64,000 bases of DNA from Callipepla californica brunnescens (GCA_023055505.1 JALIRH010000140.1:620001-684000); one strand, 5' to 3'; positions 13,355 to 29,000 are shown, counted from the stretch's first letter. The notes: a model not told the origin generated them from the letters alone. A program made the numbers and translations.

Positions 13355-13540
13355 CTAGATTCATAGATTCATTAGGTTGGAAAGGACCTACAAGATCATC
13401 TAGTCCAACCATCCTCATACCACCATCCCTACCCACCAAGCTACTAAATCAAATCCCTTAGCACCTCATCTAAACACTTCTTGAACAGCGCTAGGGACGG
13501 TGCCTCAACCACCTCCCTAAGCAGGAGTAGTGAAGTTCTT
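13355..13540 (-). mobile_element. CR1 LINE 3' tail fragment
   Basis: On the plus strand the fragment begins with a degenerate ATTCATAGATTCAT (the reversed CR1 terminal repeat) and continues GTTGGAAAGGACCTACAAG, ATCATCTAGTCCAACCATC and CACCTCATCTAAACACTTCT, all standard CR1 3' end text in reverse orientation. Similarity becomes irregular past about 13525, where a small deletion seems to join two CR1 parts (GAAGTTCTTCAC). Too short to assign a subfamily. Confidence 0.85.
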
Positions 13541-16500
13541 CACAGTGTCTGTTACGTACTGCTGTTGCTTTTTTTAAAAAAGGAGGAAAAGACAAGAAGT
13601 TCCCATAATAATCAGAAGAAAATTTTCTAGAATTTACACCAAATAAAACCGTTATGGTCTATGAATATGCATTTCTGTGGTATAATATATCTCAAGCTAA
13701 AAATCATGTGTGACAAAGTAGGTGAATCACTCTCTAAACTGCCTGTTTCTCTGTACTGACTGCAAGGGAAGCTCTAAGTGATGAGGTAAGATGCTCTCTA
13801 AGAGTAGACTAAATTCATCTGTTTCTGAGGAAAAAGCATCGACATGCAGAACAAAGAGTTAGACTTGTGTAGGGTTTACTGATCCAGAAGTCTGGTGAAA
13901 TCCTTTGGATACATGTTTCTCAACTTCCAGTGCTCATTTTGGAACTAGTAATGGGAAACACACACAATGCCTTCAAAAACATTAGGCTTGGCCCTTCAGC
14001 AAGCAACAGGCTATAAAACAGAGACCACACACACTCATTCCCTAACAATAATGCAGTATATCCTGAGCATAAAGGATTTTTGAGATTATGAGTTTTTGTA
14101 GAAAATTACATAACGGAAAAGAGCTTTTCCTCCTCATAAACAAAACTATATAAAATCAAAGTTACCATTACACATGAAGTCTTCCACATTTTTTCTTAAA
14201 GTATATAAAGACTGATCCTATCACAAATTCTAGAGCTTGGTGGCCAGCAGGGCACTTGCTCTGCTCAAGTCCTCACTTTTTCTAAGAAAGGCATAGGCTA
14301 TAATCAATCTCAGTCATGTTCTTAGAGAATCCTTAGTGAAACACAGAACCATTTTGCTGCTTACTTCTAATGCCATAAATAATTATTTACTCAGAGCTGA
14401 ACAGCTTTAAGAACAGACACTGAGATCCACATGGGTTTTACAACCAAGCTCTTCACATGAACTGGGCAATTTGGGATTAAACCTGTGTTTCTGTAGCTCT
14501 CAAGGGAGTTCCCCAACCTACCTGATGCTGGACAATTCTGTTAAGAGATGCATCAAAGTTGAATGTCTTAGTATGAATTCTACATAAAAATTTGTTGATC
14601 ATAAAACTGCACTGCTACACTATCTATGGGGACTTCTTAACCTGATTTTTCACCTCCAGAAAGACTAAAGAAATGAACAGCTCAGCTATATATTCTGCAA
14701 TGGCACATGACAAAAAACAGTTCTGAGATTGCTAGTAGTGGAGAGAAAATTTCTATATTAAATCATATCTTACAGTAAACACATTAGGTATAAATTCATT
14801 ATTTATATCTTTTGAATACGCTGTTTTTGGTATCCCACACTTTTGCTTCTCGATGCTTGTTATAGTTCTCCCTTCCTCACCTCATGTACATCCCATAATG
14901 CTCTTGCTGTCCTTTCTGTGAGTCTTAGGAAGGGCTTTTGTTGCTCATACAGTGAGACAAATTCCAGGGGCAAGGAAAGAGTGACTGAGAAACTATAATG
15001 GACTATTGTCTAATTCACGAATTCAATAATTCTCTTAAGAAATTAAAAACATTGAATAGTGTATAGTCATTTGTGTTAACATTCAACACAATTTTATTAT
15101 TTATGGCCTTATTATGCATATTTAGCTCCAGAAGCCTAGTGAACAAGACTGTCAGTAACTAAGACAAACACGCGGTCTAATATTACCATCTGTTACTTTC
15201 TCTTCCTTGTCATTTTGCTTTTCTCTCTCAATGTTGTACACACCAGGTTCTTCAAAGAGAACCGCAGAGCATAAATCTATGTTCTGGGAGTGAAAAATGA
15301 GAAAGGGAATTATATATTTTTTTAAATTGTCTTTTTGTTGAAATGCAACAATAAAAATGAGGTCAGCAGGTGGAAAAGAACACAGATAAATCAATGAAAA
15401 GAGCAGACAGTCAATAGTACGATGCACTCCATGGGGGTCGTTTCCTGCCAAATTGATATTGAGCCTATTACTAAAACTTGCCTTCGCTTCCATTATGATC
15501 AGTGTTACTCTCACTATATGCTTTCCTCATCAGTTAGCCATGTTTAGATAAATTCATTCAGTTGAATTTAGATAAGCATACGCAATTTCCACTCACATGA
15601 AAATATGAGTGCAGAAATAACCAAGGACTACGGCACTGTTTGTTTTTTTTCCTCCACAAAAGTGTGAAAAACATGACTGTCAAAACTCAGGGTCCTTGAT
15701 AATGTCAGTAGATGCTCTTTTGAATATGAAAAGGGTGAAAACTGCGGAAAATTTCTACAGCGTAACAACACTAAGAACTGCAAATTTTTGACAGAGTTTG
15801 TTTACAAATTTTGTTTCACAAATGGAACTGATTGTGACTGGCTAGCAGAGAGACGATGCTGCACTTCCACTGCAGCAGATTAGAACAGACTGCACAGCTC
15901 ATCTCAAATGCCTGAAAAATTCTAATACTCTAAACTAACCCTATTATCACTACCTCCTGGCCCAGCACGGGGTGGCTCTCTTACCCAAAGACAGACTATG
16001 CTCATACAGTCAGTAATCACAAGACTCAGTTAAGACAGGCAGGTAAATTACCAGATGACAGCAAAGAACATGATTCACAGTTTAACCTAATTACATGCAT
16101 CAGAAATATGACGAATCAGTTATTACATTTCATAAAGCTTTTTTATTATTATTATTTAATTTATTTGTCACCAAGTTAGCAGATAAAGGATGATTTTCCC
16201 CTCCAAAACAAGCAGTCAAAATTTCTTCAGAGGACATATGTTATGTAGGAATTGAAAAGTTACCTATCACAGTTACGAAGAAACTTTGGCAAATCCTGCA
16301 ACACAGTTGCATAGTGACAATTCTAAAAACAGGCCAGATTTTATTAAGCGCATTTCTTTCTGGATGAGTAGCCCACCTATAAATTCTGTAAAGGCTGTGA
16401 CTGAGTTTGCAGGTAGGATATAAACAAACTGATCTCTGACCAAAAATGGTTGTAACAGTCATTACATAGGCTGAATTTAGGGACACTGATCAGCAAGGCT

Positions 16501-18186
16501 TCTGTACAGAATTCCACCAATCCAACTTGCATATTCAAAAATCAAAAGGTCCACTTTTGAACAAGATGGGAAATGCAGAAAGACAGAGAAAGAACTGCTT
16601 TACGTACACTGCATGTGTACTATACAATTATGTGTAAAGGAAAAACAGTTCCCTCCACTGTCTAAATCCAAAGCATTTAAGAGTAAAAATTCCTTACACA
16701 AACAACAACCGAGTCAACATTTTCTACCATCTTTTCTACTATTCTATCTTCTAGTTGAAAACGATTAAAATTTCCGGACTTAATTTTATCACCAGTTTAC
16801 CTTAAAGAGAATTTTAAAGGTGCATCTAACTTTTGAGAGCTGTAGTTTCCCCAAACTGTATTTACTTGTCTCTTTATAGTATTTAATATTCAATTTTTAA
16901 GGAGTTTTGTGAACACAAGTGAAGAAACATCTTACAGAAATTTATCTTGTATGTAAGTGTCTAAGTGAAAAATTGTGGACTTTCTTAAAGAGTTTCAGAA
17001 ACAATCAAAAATGTCTCTGATACATCCACATCCACAATAACAACATGCATTCTTCTGGCTTTTTTTGTAGCTTTAAAAATTTTTTTTACGGGATACTCCA
17101 AGCTAGTTTCTTAGGTAAAATAATTTTCCATAATACAGAACCAAGGAATGTATAGCTGTTTGGCCTAGATCACAAATATGTTTACTTCAAGTTGAATTAA
17201 TAATTATTTGTAATATATTTGTATTCAATTACAAATAACAAGGGAGGCAATATGCACCTCTTATCTGAAATTAAAGATCTACTCTAAAATGCTGTAATGT
17301 GAAATACATAAAAGCTACTCATAAAGAATAACCCATCTTCCTCAGCAGGTTGTAAGATGTCTTTACATGTGCTGAGTAATGCTTCTTATAATAAAAGTGC
17401 TTACACATATACTTTTTATTATCCTCTTAAGTCAAGTTTGATTGTTGCCATTAAGCAATAAGATCCCTCGCATTCTGAAGTTTCTGAAATGAGAGAAATC
17501 AGCATTTTGTGGAGTCACCTCCCAACTCTTCCCTTCTTACTTATACTTATGGTTGTGAAACACTATAAATAAATGCATGGAATCATGGCTATAATTTACA
17601 CAACTTCAGTTTAAGAAATAAGGAAGAGGTAAAGAAGGAACACTTGTAAGCTCTCTGAAGAATCATATACTGTAACTTGTTTAATAAGGAAAATAATTTT
17701 AAAAAAGGTATCTGCCTCAACACAGGACAAAGAAATTGATTGTAACTACATCTTCATTATGGTGCCACTCTTATTTTTTAAAGAAAAAAATGCTGACAAA
17801 AAAAAAATCACATAAAAATATTTCGTAACATAAATCCATGGATTTCTCCAATCTATTACATGAACTGATACCATCCCCCCCCCCAAGAAACATGTGAAAA
17901 GGATTTTCTTAGGTGGGATTTCAAACAACACTCCGTGATTTGGGAGAAAAAAGTATTACTTTCCTTTTGTTTTAGTATGTAAGCTTGACAAAAAATTTAA
18001 CCTGCTTAGAAGTTTGAATTGAGGAGTTAGAAATATTAGGAATAGGATTCCCACATTTTTAAAAGTGTTGAAAATAAACTGCCATACTGAACCTGCCACT
18101 ATTGTACATATTTATTATGTTTCCTTCAGCTGCATGCCCTTCATGCTGTTGGTGGAAAGCTTCTGTCAGCATTTAGCTCATCAGAC
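13541..18186. other. Unique AT-rich intronic sequence
   Basis: No family repeat was recognised. A 120-codon minus-strand frame at 15152..15514 is on the CSMD1 sense strand but shows no domain, signal peptide or splice context. A short TTA repeat is near 16143..16157 and C10 at 17875..17884. Confidence 0.6.
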
Positions 18187-18286
18187 ATATGGTTTAATTG
18201 TTAGGTAGTCCTGCATGGAGCCAGGAGCTGGACTCAATGATCCTTATGGGTCCCTTCCAGCTCAGGATATTCTACGATTCTGTGAT
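18187..18286 (+). mobile_element. CR1 LINE 3' tail fragment
   Basis: The plus strand reads GGAGCCAGGAGCTGGACTCA, ATGATCCTTATGGGTCCCTT, CCAGCTCAGGATATTCTACG, then ATTCTGTG. This is the terminal 100 bp of CR1 with its 3' repeat slightly decayed. Orientation is antisense to CSMD1. Confidence 0.9.
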
Positions 18287-21200
18287 AAAAAATGAATCAC
18301 ATTCCAGCCTTCTGGCTAAAATCTGGCTCTTTCTTTCTAATACTAAAACACCTGAGAAAAAATTCAAGACAATCTGCTGAAACATAAATGGGAAGGACAT
18401 TCAGTTACACCTTTACTCTAAGGAATTCACTAATAAATTCCTCTAGCTATACAATAACGGTTTTATTTTTCGTACAGATCTACCAGTCTTTTCTGCTGAA
18501 ATTATTCAATAATATTGCTTTTTCTTGTATTACTAAATTGAACAATAACTGTTTCTGTTACTTAGTACCTTGATAAAGGCATATTTCAGTTGAAAAAATA
18601 AATTCACTCTATACTGTGGATAGAGGAAAACTGCGCTCACTCTTTAATGTTTCCTTCAGAAATTCACCAGCTCACAGTCACACACATCAGATACACAATC
18701 AAACAAATGGATAAATCAATCTGCAGGAAATTATGTGCAATATAGAGGTAAAATAAACAGAAAGAAACAACTGAATTTTCATGGGGCAGGAAAAAAAAAG
18801 AAACAAGCAATCGTAGCCTGTACAAAGCTCTAGCTGCTGCAGTGTCAGCAGCTCTGTACAGAAGTTGATCACTTTGCATTGTTTACTATTCTCTTGATCC
18901 CCTAGAGAAGGAAGATGGAAGCCTTCTTTCCAAGAAATTAAAGACAAACCTCTGAAATTCCAAAACATACAGGATAGATGATAAATGTTGGTTTATTAAG
19001 ATAAATCAAAAAGTTTAATAAATGGAGATTTTATTTATTTTTTTTTTACACCTCCAGGCTTGGACTGTGAAGTTCAGAATTTGCATATGGTTTATGGCTT
19101 ACTGACGAAGGAAAAAGCGGATACTGTTTAATTTCTCTTATTTCTGAATGATTCAGGAAAGCAGGAAGAACATATTGCTATTTAGCATATATTGCATACA
19201 TGCTTCTCAGAAAATTTTTGATGAGCTTTATTTTATAGCATGCTCCATTAGCAACTTCCATCTTCTCCATTACTGCATCATTAAAAGAAAAATCTTTCTT
19301 TTAACTAATGTAAGCAATAAAAAGGAGCATCTAATATATTATTACTCAGACTGCAGTACTAAATAATGCATAGGAAGCCTCAGAATGAAGGCAAGCAGTA
19401 ACTTTAAAATCACATTCCAAGTCAAATAGATCATGTGTCCAAAATTACTGTTACTAATAGCTGTATACACACACAAACAAAATATTCATGCCTCTACATC
19501 TGTGTATTCCTATCAGCATACAGCATTTAATCAGCAGCTTTTCTGAATAAGAAAACAGCAACGACAATTCCATGGAATTTTTTTTTTTAGAATTTTCCAG
19601 GACTTTCTGAAACAGTGAATTGATGAAACAAAAAAGATGACTTCAAAGCACATTCCACATTTACTTCAGAATTCCTAGCAGGAGATATAGAGTGTGTCTT
19701 GCTAAAAGAACTGATTTGACATATAGAAAAAATACACTTATGCTCAAATTAATCAGCATTTGTTTCTTTCTAGCTCAGTATGCATTATAACGCTAGAATG
19801 ACTTCTGAAATTGAGAAAAATATTGAACAGCCAGGTTTGAAATCATGGGCTTGTGGAAGATAACATACCTATGAAAAGTACACAGGTCAACAGCTCAGCT
19901 GGGGCAGTTTACTTCTGTGTACATGAGACTCTCCAGAGCTAGCCTGCGTCTCTGTGGCTCTACTCCCTATGTTCCATTGATAAATTTCTCATTTCTATCT
20001 ATGAATTTAAACAATAGTACCTGAGTAGATATAAGGAAGAAAATATCAAAAGAAATACTTGATTAAATGTCAGCTGCAATGAACTACTGAATGGAACTCT
20101 CAGTGGAACAAGTTCAAAGGACTACAGCTGAGTAGTAAGGGACTGTGCAGGAGAGTTCCACCCACTCAAATTCTGTCCATTACTCGTTAATTTTGTATAA
20201 CAAATGACAACTCCTTTGCAAATTGAAATGCACGTTAAGAATACATTCTACATTTTTCTTCAGCTTAATTGCATTTGACCATATTTTGATATCCCTCTTC
20301 ATGTATTGATAATGCGGTACTTAAGTTTTATGAGTTTTTTTTTTTTCCTCCTCAATAACAGGAGACAACTGAGACCTCCATTTTGGTTATTAATATACAG
20401 TAAAATTAATAATCTGATTTCATTCTTGTAGCATTAGAGTTAGAATTTCACTTTTCCTCACACACAAACATAAACACATACATCAAAACTTGCTCTAATT
20501 TTACAAACTTTAGAATGATATAAAAATAAAAGAATTGTGGCATCTTTTAATGGACAATTTTCTTTTCCACAGATTGTAATAATCACGCAATGAAAAAGTG
20601 CTAGTTTGGTTTTACCTACAACAATAGGTAGATTTGAAATAGTCTAACTATTTTTAGTTCCTTAACTGTTGCTTGCACCACTCTTCCTATTACAGTCTTA
20701 CTTCTCTACCTCCTAGTAACATATCTTACAATACTCTATGATCACATGTATAATTTGCCCCCTTAAATGAGTATATGCTTTACTAATACAATAGCATACG
20801 AAGTTCATACACCTCTTACAACTACTTCTCTTTTCTTCCTCCACAACTCAACTTATTCCTTAACATTATCATTTTAATACATTATAAATGTGGTTCTTCT
20901 TTGTAAGTTTTAAACCATGATATTTAGTGAAAATACCCTCGTGAATACAAAAAGGTTCTTCTGGCAGCACTGTAACCCCGCTCAATGTGCTATTTTGTTT
21001 CCTTCAGTTTTGCTTTAACAGATACAAAGGTGTGATGAATATTACTCAAACAGTATAATTTCAGAGAGCTACACAGTTATACAACTATTTTTAAGGAAAA
21101 TCTCAACTTTCTGTATGCTGGCTAAAGAATATAATCATCCAAAATCTAGCAAAGTATTTCCACCTTTGCGAAACCAATAATAACACGCATACTCTGAAGG

Positions 21201-22587
21201 TCAAGTTCCAAGAAGCACTCTTGCACTTGAACGTTGTCAGCTAAAATGCAAGACTATAATTTTCCAATATCTGCTGAGTGAATTGTCTCAAAATGTGCAG
21301 TTGTGGAAAGTTGCTTTTTGCAACTAAGCTGAGAAAAATTTAAGTCACAGAGCACAAGTTACGTCGATAATAACTTGTCATTCAAATAGTGCATTTTTAA
21401 CATTAGTCTTTGTCTTCTACAACCATAACCACAAAACATCAATTGGCATTCTTCCTTCAAACAATTTTCTATTAAGAGTAAGAGCATCGAGCATGTTAAC
21501 TACTGATAATAAAAGCATTTGACCCAAACAGAAGTGTACCACTTGTATACAGAGAACAAGTACTAAAAGTCAGTAAGGACAGGAAATGAAGTACTTATCC
21601 TATACAGTAAAGCACAGGTAGCTGAACAGTACCCTCCACAATTTTCAGATTTTTTTTGCATTGAGTCAGTAATCAATCAGAACATTGTTTTTGTCTGAAA
21701 TACATGATGATACTAAGTAAAATGCAGAACACATTGGTGATGTTCCAACATTTGTTTTAGCAGTATAATATAAATCAGTGGAATGCAAAAGAGCAATCAG
21801 AAAACAGAACTGACAGTAGCATTTTACAGTACTTCATAAATCTCATGCCTGAAGAGAGTATGACAGAGCAGCACCAACAGCAATGCTGATTTTTAATCAC
21901 TACTGTCTAGATTCAGCAAACAGTTGAGGAAACACAAGTCACATGCCACAGAAATTAATGCTCCAAAACCTAAAGTTGTGTTCTTGAAAAGCTTCAAGAT
22001 AATAAAAAAAAAAAAAGTCTGTAGGTCATCCTTCTAATTTCAGTAGCACTAAGTGATATAAAACACCATCATTTCTGACCTTTAGAGGTCCCTAATTGTT
22101 TAAAAATTGTATACACATGTAGACACAAAAGAATCTCAATTTTGTCAGAGTCAACAAATTCTCAGCTCAACTCCTTGGTGTCTGTAAGAACTTCATCGGG
22201 TATTTCCAGAGGTTGTTTAGCACCCACTAATGAGACCGCCTCCCAGAGGCAACTATACCGTCCACCATTTTGCCTACACCACATTCTGTGGGACGTTTTT
22301 AGCATCATATCTGTCTTCTGCTTCAAATATTGTAGGCATAGTATCACAAAATTGTAATCTCAACAGGAGTTTTTTATAGGAATGGGGACATGTGCCTCAG
22401 GGGAGAGTCCCTGTGCCAAATCTGGATTCCATGATGGGGACAGATTAAAAAAAAAAAAACAACACGTCAGAACAGGATTTTCCCGTTTCAGGGCTTATAC
22501 CAGAACTAACTTTGAACTGCACAAATCTGAATGCCACCTACAATCAGAGAATGAGAGATAGAGAAATAAATGAAGGATAAGAAAGTA
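18287..22587. other. Unique AT-rich intronic sequence flanking the exon on its downstream side
   Basis: No gene or family repeat seen. Only short A or T runs occur, for example A12 near 22004..22016 and A12 near 22448..22460. Confidence 0.6.
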
Positions 22588-23365
<778 letters not shown>

Positions 23366-23574
23366 TGGAAGGGAAGGGACCTCGAGAGATCATCGAGTCC
23401 AACCCCCCTGCCAAAGCAGGTTCCCTATACCAGGTCACACAGGTAGGCATCCAGGTGGGTCTTGAATGTCTCCTGAGAAGAAGATTCCACAATCCTCCTG
23501 GGTAGCCTGTGCCAGTGCTCCGTCACCCTCACTGTAAAGAAGTTCTTGCGCACATTCGTGCGGAACCTCCTGTA
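23366..23574 (-). mobile_element. CR1 LINE 3' fragment
   Basis: The plus strand shows GAAGGGAAGGGACCTCGAGA, GATCATCGAGTCCAACCCCC, CTGCCAAAGCAGGTTCCCTA, AGGTGGGTCTTGAATGTCTC, CTGTAAAGAAGTTCTTGCGC and a final GCGGAACCTCCTGT. This is a well-conserved reversed CR1 3' segment, less decayed than the 33.7-kb copy. The very 3' terminal repeat is not evident. It lies about 550 bp upstream of the CSMD1 exon and is sense-oriented. Confidence 0.92.
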
Positions 23575-26500
23575 AGAAATGTTCATATACTGTCCACACT
23601 CACTAATTTTCTACTTGATTTTGTACTAGCCCTGCTTTGGAGAGACACAGTAATGAAATATTTGAGGAGCTAAAAGTTTAAGGACATTCTACACACTGTA
23701 AAGCTTGGATTATATGAATTTTAAGCACTTCAGAACAAGTTCAATCCCAGCATTTATTGTTATACCTAAACCAGGAAAGTATTTCAGGCTGCAATTTTAT
23801 TTTTACTTCACAGTAGTAGGATTCCGAGACTGAATCTTTCTGAGCAGTGCTGTCAAATGCTTGTGGGAGGTTTTCAAATCTTAATAAAATTGATCTAATA
23901 AAAGGGACTCACCACTAAAACTAAAGAACTAATATGTAATCATTACAAAATTCAAATCTAACAGAAACTCTAATGAATAGATAAAAAGGCTGTAGAGATT
24001 CAGCAGGTCTTTAAAGTAAAAATCCTCACTAGTATATCTATCTGTTGATGCATACTGTTTTAATAAAACACTGATATCATTAAATGTTCCTGGAGAAGGA
24101 ACACATCACACCATGAACGAAGCATGAACCTTACAGCTCTGCACCGTTCACTGTAATTCATCAGTATCCTTGCAGATTCTTGGCATTGTATTCCTCTTCC
24201 TACAGCCACAGCAGAAATGTCATACAAATGTCAGGGAGCAATTTTGAAAAACTTAATTACCACAGAAATATTTTTTCTGAAAACAAAAAAAGGAAAATTA
24301 GAGTGACCACCCACTACTCTAACACTGTAATAAGCTACTTAAAGTCACCAACATCCACAAATTAATTTGTGTAAATCAAATTAAGTCTCTCCTGTAAGTC
24401 ATGCCTCTTTCCTATTGTCCTGGCATGAAAGAGCTGATTTGAAAGAGGAGATAAAGTGTAGATCAAGTGTGAGTTAGAAATATGTCTAAACATTACCAAA
24501 GACCGAATCCCCCTTTAGGAGCAGAAATAGCATGAATAATCTAACACAATCTTAGCTACATTTTGGACTTCCAACCAGACAAACAAATTACCTTCTCAGT
24601 CTTTCAGGAAACACTTAAAGAAGAACGGTGGGATTGCTGAGGCTAGCGAGTAAGTCCTTCCACCAAGAAAATGGCCCCAGTCCTACAGCCTCCTTCAGAG
24701 ATTCTTCCTCTCAGCTGTGCCCTCTACCCACACTGCACCTCAGAAGCCCCACTAAGCCATCCCTTTTCCACCTCTCAACATATTTTAACAACTCTAATAG
24801 CCCATATTTTACCACTACAATAATAATTTTGATTCAATTTGGAAGAAAAAAAAAAACAACAATCACTTTACATTACTGAAAAGTCCCCAGAAGGGTAAGA
24901 AAATGAGAATGTGAGAATAGGAACTATGAGAAAAGAAACTAGAGCAGGAACAATGGATAAAGAAGGTAGAATCCTTACTGAATATATTTATTTGAATACT
25001 GTGTAATTGGAATTCAAATTCTATAGTTCATACCAATATTTTCCCACACTTCAGTTTTATTCCAAAAGGCCTTTTTTTACTCCTTACTGTAGATTCAAGT
25101 TACTGCACATTATTCTCTTGCAAAATAAACTAATGATAAATGAGATAGCCAAGATTTTATCTCTGTTTAACTTAGCATTTCAAGCCCTTTCTTTCTCCAG
25201 TTTGCTCTTCCTCGCTTCTATATGTATGTATATAAATTCACAGCCTATCACGAAGCACAAAGCAAGAGAGAGTAAGAAAATATTTTTTCTGTGCTATTTA
25301 GATTTGCTCTTAATTTTAATGTCTACATATACATGCATTTATTTAGTGTTCCATTAAAATAAATATAAATCAGTGAACAGAAATTCTAAATACATTTAAT
25401 ACATGGTCAGCTCCTAGCAATCTCACTGTTGCATCCTAGAAACTGCAAAGAGGATTTCTTTCCAGAATTTAGCAATACTCAGAGACTACAAGAAATGTAG
25501 AATCCAAGAAAACCGGCATCCTTTCAGGTTCCTGCCTGGTTAGGACTCAAAGCATGTTAAGAGAAGGATATTGGGAAAGGAAAGGATCATCTGCTATTGG
25601 TATAATACCTATTTTGTCAATAAATGTATGTCTAAATCCTCTAGAACTGTCAAATGTTACAACTCTGCCAAGGAGTAAATGCAGCATCAAATCACTTAAA
25701 ATCCAAAAGCGAGATTCAGTAGGAGGATATACTTGGAGAGAAGGAATGAAGACACTTACATGTGACGGGCGGCAGCAAATTAGATATGAGTTGGCAATGA
25801 CATATCATGCAAAAAAATGCAGTTCCTAACTGCAGAGACAGCACAGACCAGTAATAGGATACTGATAAGATTAATTAAGATTTTGTTTCTTGTAGGTGCC
25901 TTAATAGCACATCATACCCACAAATCCCAGAGAATTCAGAAACAAAGAAAAAGAGAAATTAAATTGAACATACTGACAAAAAACATTAAAAGAATACTCA
26001 TATTAGCAGAGTTCTGCCAGGCTGAACGTAAGCACAAAAGAAAATGTATGCAGATACACCTTCTTAAAAAATAATCTACTCATGCAATTCACTTTATCTC
26101 TGGACCTTGCGTCAAATATACAGATTAAAATATAAATAATGCCATTTTTCACAAGATGTGAAGGCACCGATTGAGGAGAATATCAGTGCACTGAATTATT
26201 TTAATATTAAAGCTGTATCAGGCTGCCAATAATTCTTTACTTTGACACCACATCGTTGTTTGTGTGAATGCAAACTGTATTATTAACATTAATTTTCTGT
26301 TGAATATTATCTCAAAGAAGATATTTCAGTACAGGTATTTTAACTTTGCGATAAAAAAAAGTGTAATATAAGAAAGCTGAAGCTCTTGGGTTGTAGTAGA
26401 AATTTATCAACAATTATTTCAGCATTAGAAACTAAAGCTTACCTTAAAAAGGTTATTTGCTTTTCCCGTACAAGGAATGCTCACAAAAGCTCAGACACAA

Positions 26501-28172
26501 CTTTCCTCAGCTGAGAACCACAAGTGAAAGTACACGAGAAAAACTTAGAACTGCAATTTTGCCTTAAGTGCTGAAGTTCATATATGAGTAAAATCACTAA
26601 GAATCAGTAGAATTAAATACTGCTTTGCCATAAGATTGAACAAAATGACAAAATGCAAACAGTCAACATATCTTCTAAAAATCAGACACTTTTTTTCCTG
26701 GATCTTTACACGTATCAAGACTGTACTTTAATCTCTTTTTACCTGTAACTAATAATCAGAACTAGAAAAGTACATACTGTTTTTTCAACTAGTGAGGCCT
26801 TCTGAAAAATACTGCTATAACAAACAGACGCTTTTCTTCTTTCAATACATGTTATATGGAAGAATGATATAGATTACACGTGAACTTACATGCATCCATA
26901 TACATATTCACACACATTTGCAGAGAAAGTAGTGTTTGCACGCTACATTTTGAATAAGGAAACAAAAACACATCATAACTATAAAGTCAGAGATGTTAAA
27001 GATATTTAGAACAATCACAGTAATGAAAATGAAGTCTAATTTATTCTTATGACTGTTATGAGTGACATCCCCCATTCTTCAGCTGCAGAAGAATGTGGTG
27101 ACAAGTACTGAAGAGAGGATTTTGGTAGCTGAAATTCTTAAAACCTCTCTCATTAAGTCTAAAAACATTTTAAGTTTAGCAAGATCCTAACATTCCCATT
27201 TACTAAAGCTCGATCCTAACATGAATTAGTTTTATTAATAAGGAAACAAAAACTGTTGATTTGGGACATTAGGAAGAACTTCCCCAGAGAACTCCCTCAC
27301 CTCCAAGATCTGCATCTCAGGACTGAAGAACCCATCTCAGCAGAGGAACACATCACATTAGCCTTGGATTTTTATTTAATAGTCCTCAACGCATTTCTCT
27401 TCCACGATCCTGTCTTTGTTAACTTCTAGAATGATCAATGAATTGTATAAAGAATTCTAAAACATTAAAAATACTTCTTTGTGTTCAGTAGCTACCATGT
27501 TAGGCTGCTTTGTTATTCCTTAACACCACAGGATCCCTTTTAAAGAGGAGAATCTCTGGTGAAATTAAGCTGGAAATTACAGTAGCAGCAAATTCATTTT
27601 ATTTTTGACTGTCCTTTAAACTCTGGTTAAACATGTGGTGCTTGTGATTTATTATTATCCATTTCATCTGTTTGATCCATAACCTGTTCTACCAATTTTT
27701 CAACTTTAAAAAGACACACTGAGGAACTTCCCACAAATTAAAGTTCAGGCAGGAAAGTTCTATTTGCTTGTTTGTTATAACAAAATCTCCAGTTCTTCTA
27801 TATTCTGAACCACCCCAGCAAGACTCACTTATAGGCTCCTTGCTCCAGCTGTATTCAAAAGGTGAACAGTATTTCATTTTACTATGCTGCTCTGTAATGA
27901 TCTCAGATACTCAAGCTGTGCTTCCAGGTAAGCCTTCAGAGGGCCCAGCAGCCCCTAAATCTTACTGGGATCTTGCTGATACATGCGCCTTCACCCAGCT
28001 TGCTTTAGGATTAGCTCCCCCTGGCAATCTGTATGAAACAGCATTAATCACTTCCTTTGAATATATAGCAGCAAGAGACCCTGAGTCCATCCTCTCTTTG
28101 TTTTCCTTATTTGGGAGATCTTAATAAGACTTATTTTATATTGTCTCTCCTGTGCAGAAAATTCCAAACTTT

Positions 28173-28196
28173 CACACACACACACACACACACACA
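28173..28196. repeat. Microsatellite (CA)12
   Basis: Twelve uninterrupted CA dinucleotides on the plus strand. Likely polymorphic between individuals. Confidence 0.95.
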
Positions 28197-28675
28197 GACA
28201 ACCTCACGTTTGCAATTATGATTCCTCTAACTCACATATGCACCCATTTGCAGGAATTTTGCTATTTTAAATAAGCATTAGCCAAAACTTACATGACTTT
28301 GAGTAAAGTTCATGACAGTAACAGTTTCACAAATGTGTCTTTTAATAAGAAAGGGAGAAAAAAAGAGCACCCAATCTAGTGAAAAAAACATTATGCAAGT
28401 GTAATCTAGGAGAAAATCTATTTTTATTTTACAAGTAACTACAGAATTAAACTTTTGTGGACATTAATTCATAGTTCAGTCTTGCCACAACTTGTTTCAA
28501 ACCACACTGAAAAATAATTTGAGAATCCTACTCCAGTTTCATGTAGGATTTATTTTTCCTGAATTAAGTAAATGAGCTAAGTTGCTGACTATGATAACCT
28601 GCAGTTTGATAAAACCGACTGCTGCTTATTTTCAGTGGCACAGTATTTCAATATTAACAAAGAAATGATTGGAAG

Positions 28676-29000
28676 CTATTCGCTCTGCCCTCTTTGCTTT
28701 CTCCATAGGCACGAGCACTGTCCCAACATGCAGCCCTTTATGTTCATCTTAATGAGCCAATAGTGCCCTGCTGACTGGGCCATGGGGTGAGGGGATTGCT
28801 CTGGCCCAGGCTGCAGGTCTGTCACCAGCCCAGGCTGCATCCATGTTGCCCTGGAGGCTACACCTCCAGCCTGATAGCAGTGCCAGCCATATACCAGCTT
28901 TGCAAGGCAGCGACTTGCTGCCATCAAATGGATCAGCAGAGCAGCAGATAGGTGCGAGACATCAGTAGGTGGATGCACACTTAATTGCTTTTCTGCTCCT
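28676..29000. other. GC-richer block of unknown nature
   Basis: The block is clearly GC-richer than its flanks but has few CpG. The 12-mer GCCCAGGCTGCA occurs at 28804..28815 and again at 28828..28839. A 117-codon minus-strand frame crosses it without recognisable domains. It may be a decayed repeat I cannot name, or an unannotated noncoding exon. No known function can be assigned. Confidence 0.4.

Noticed and set aside
15152..15514. 120-codon minus-strand open frame on the CSMD1 sense strand
   Set aside because: No CUB, sushi or signal-peptide pattern and no cysteine spacing expected of CSMD1 exons. Treated as chance.
27262..27300. ATTAGGAAGAACTTCCCC resembling CR1 text (ATTAGGAGGAA...TTC)
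   Set aside because: Only about 18 bases match and the flanks show no other CR1 phrases, so it was not called as a repeat.
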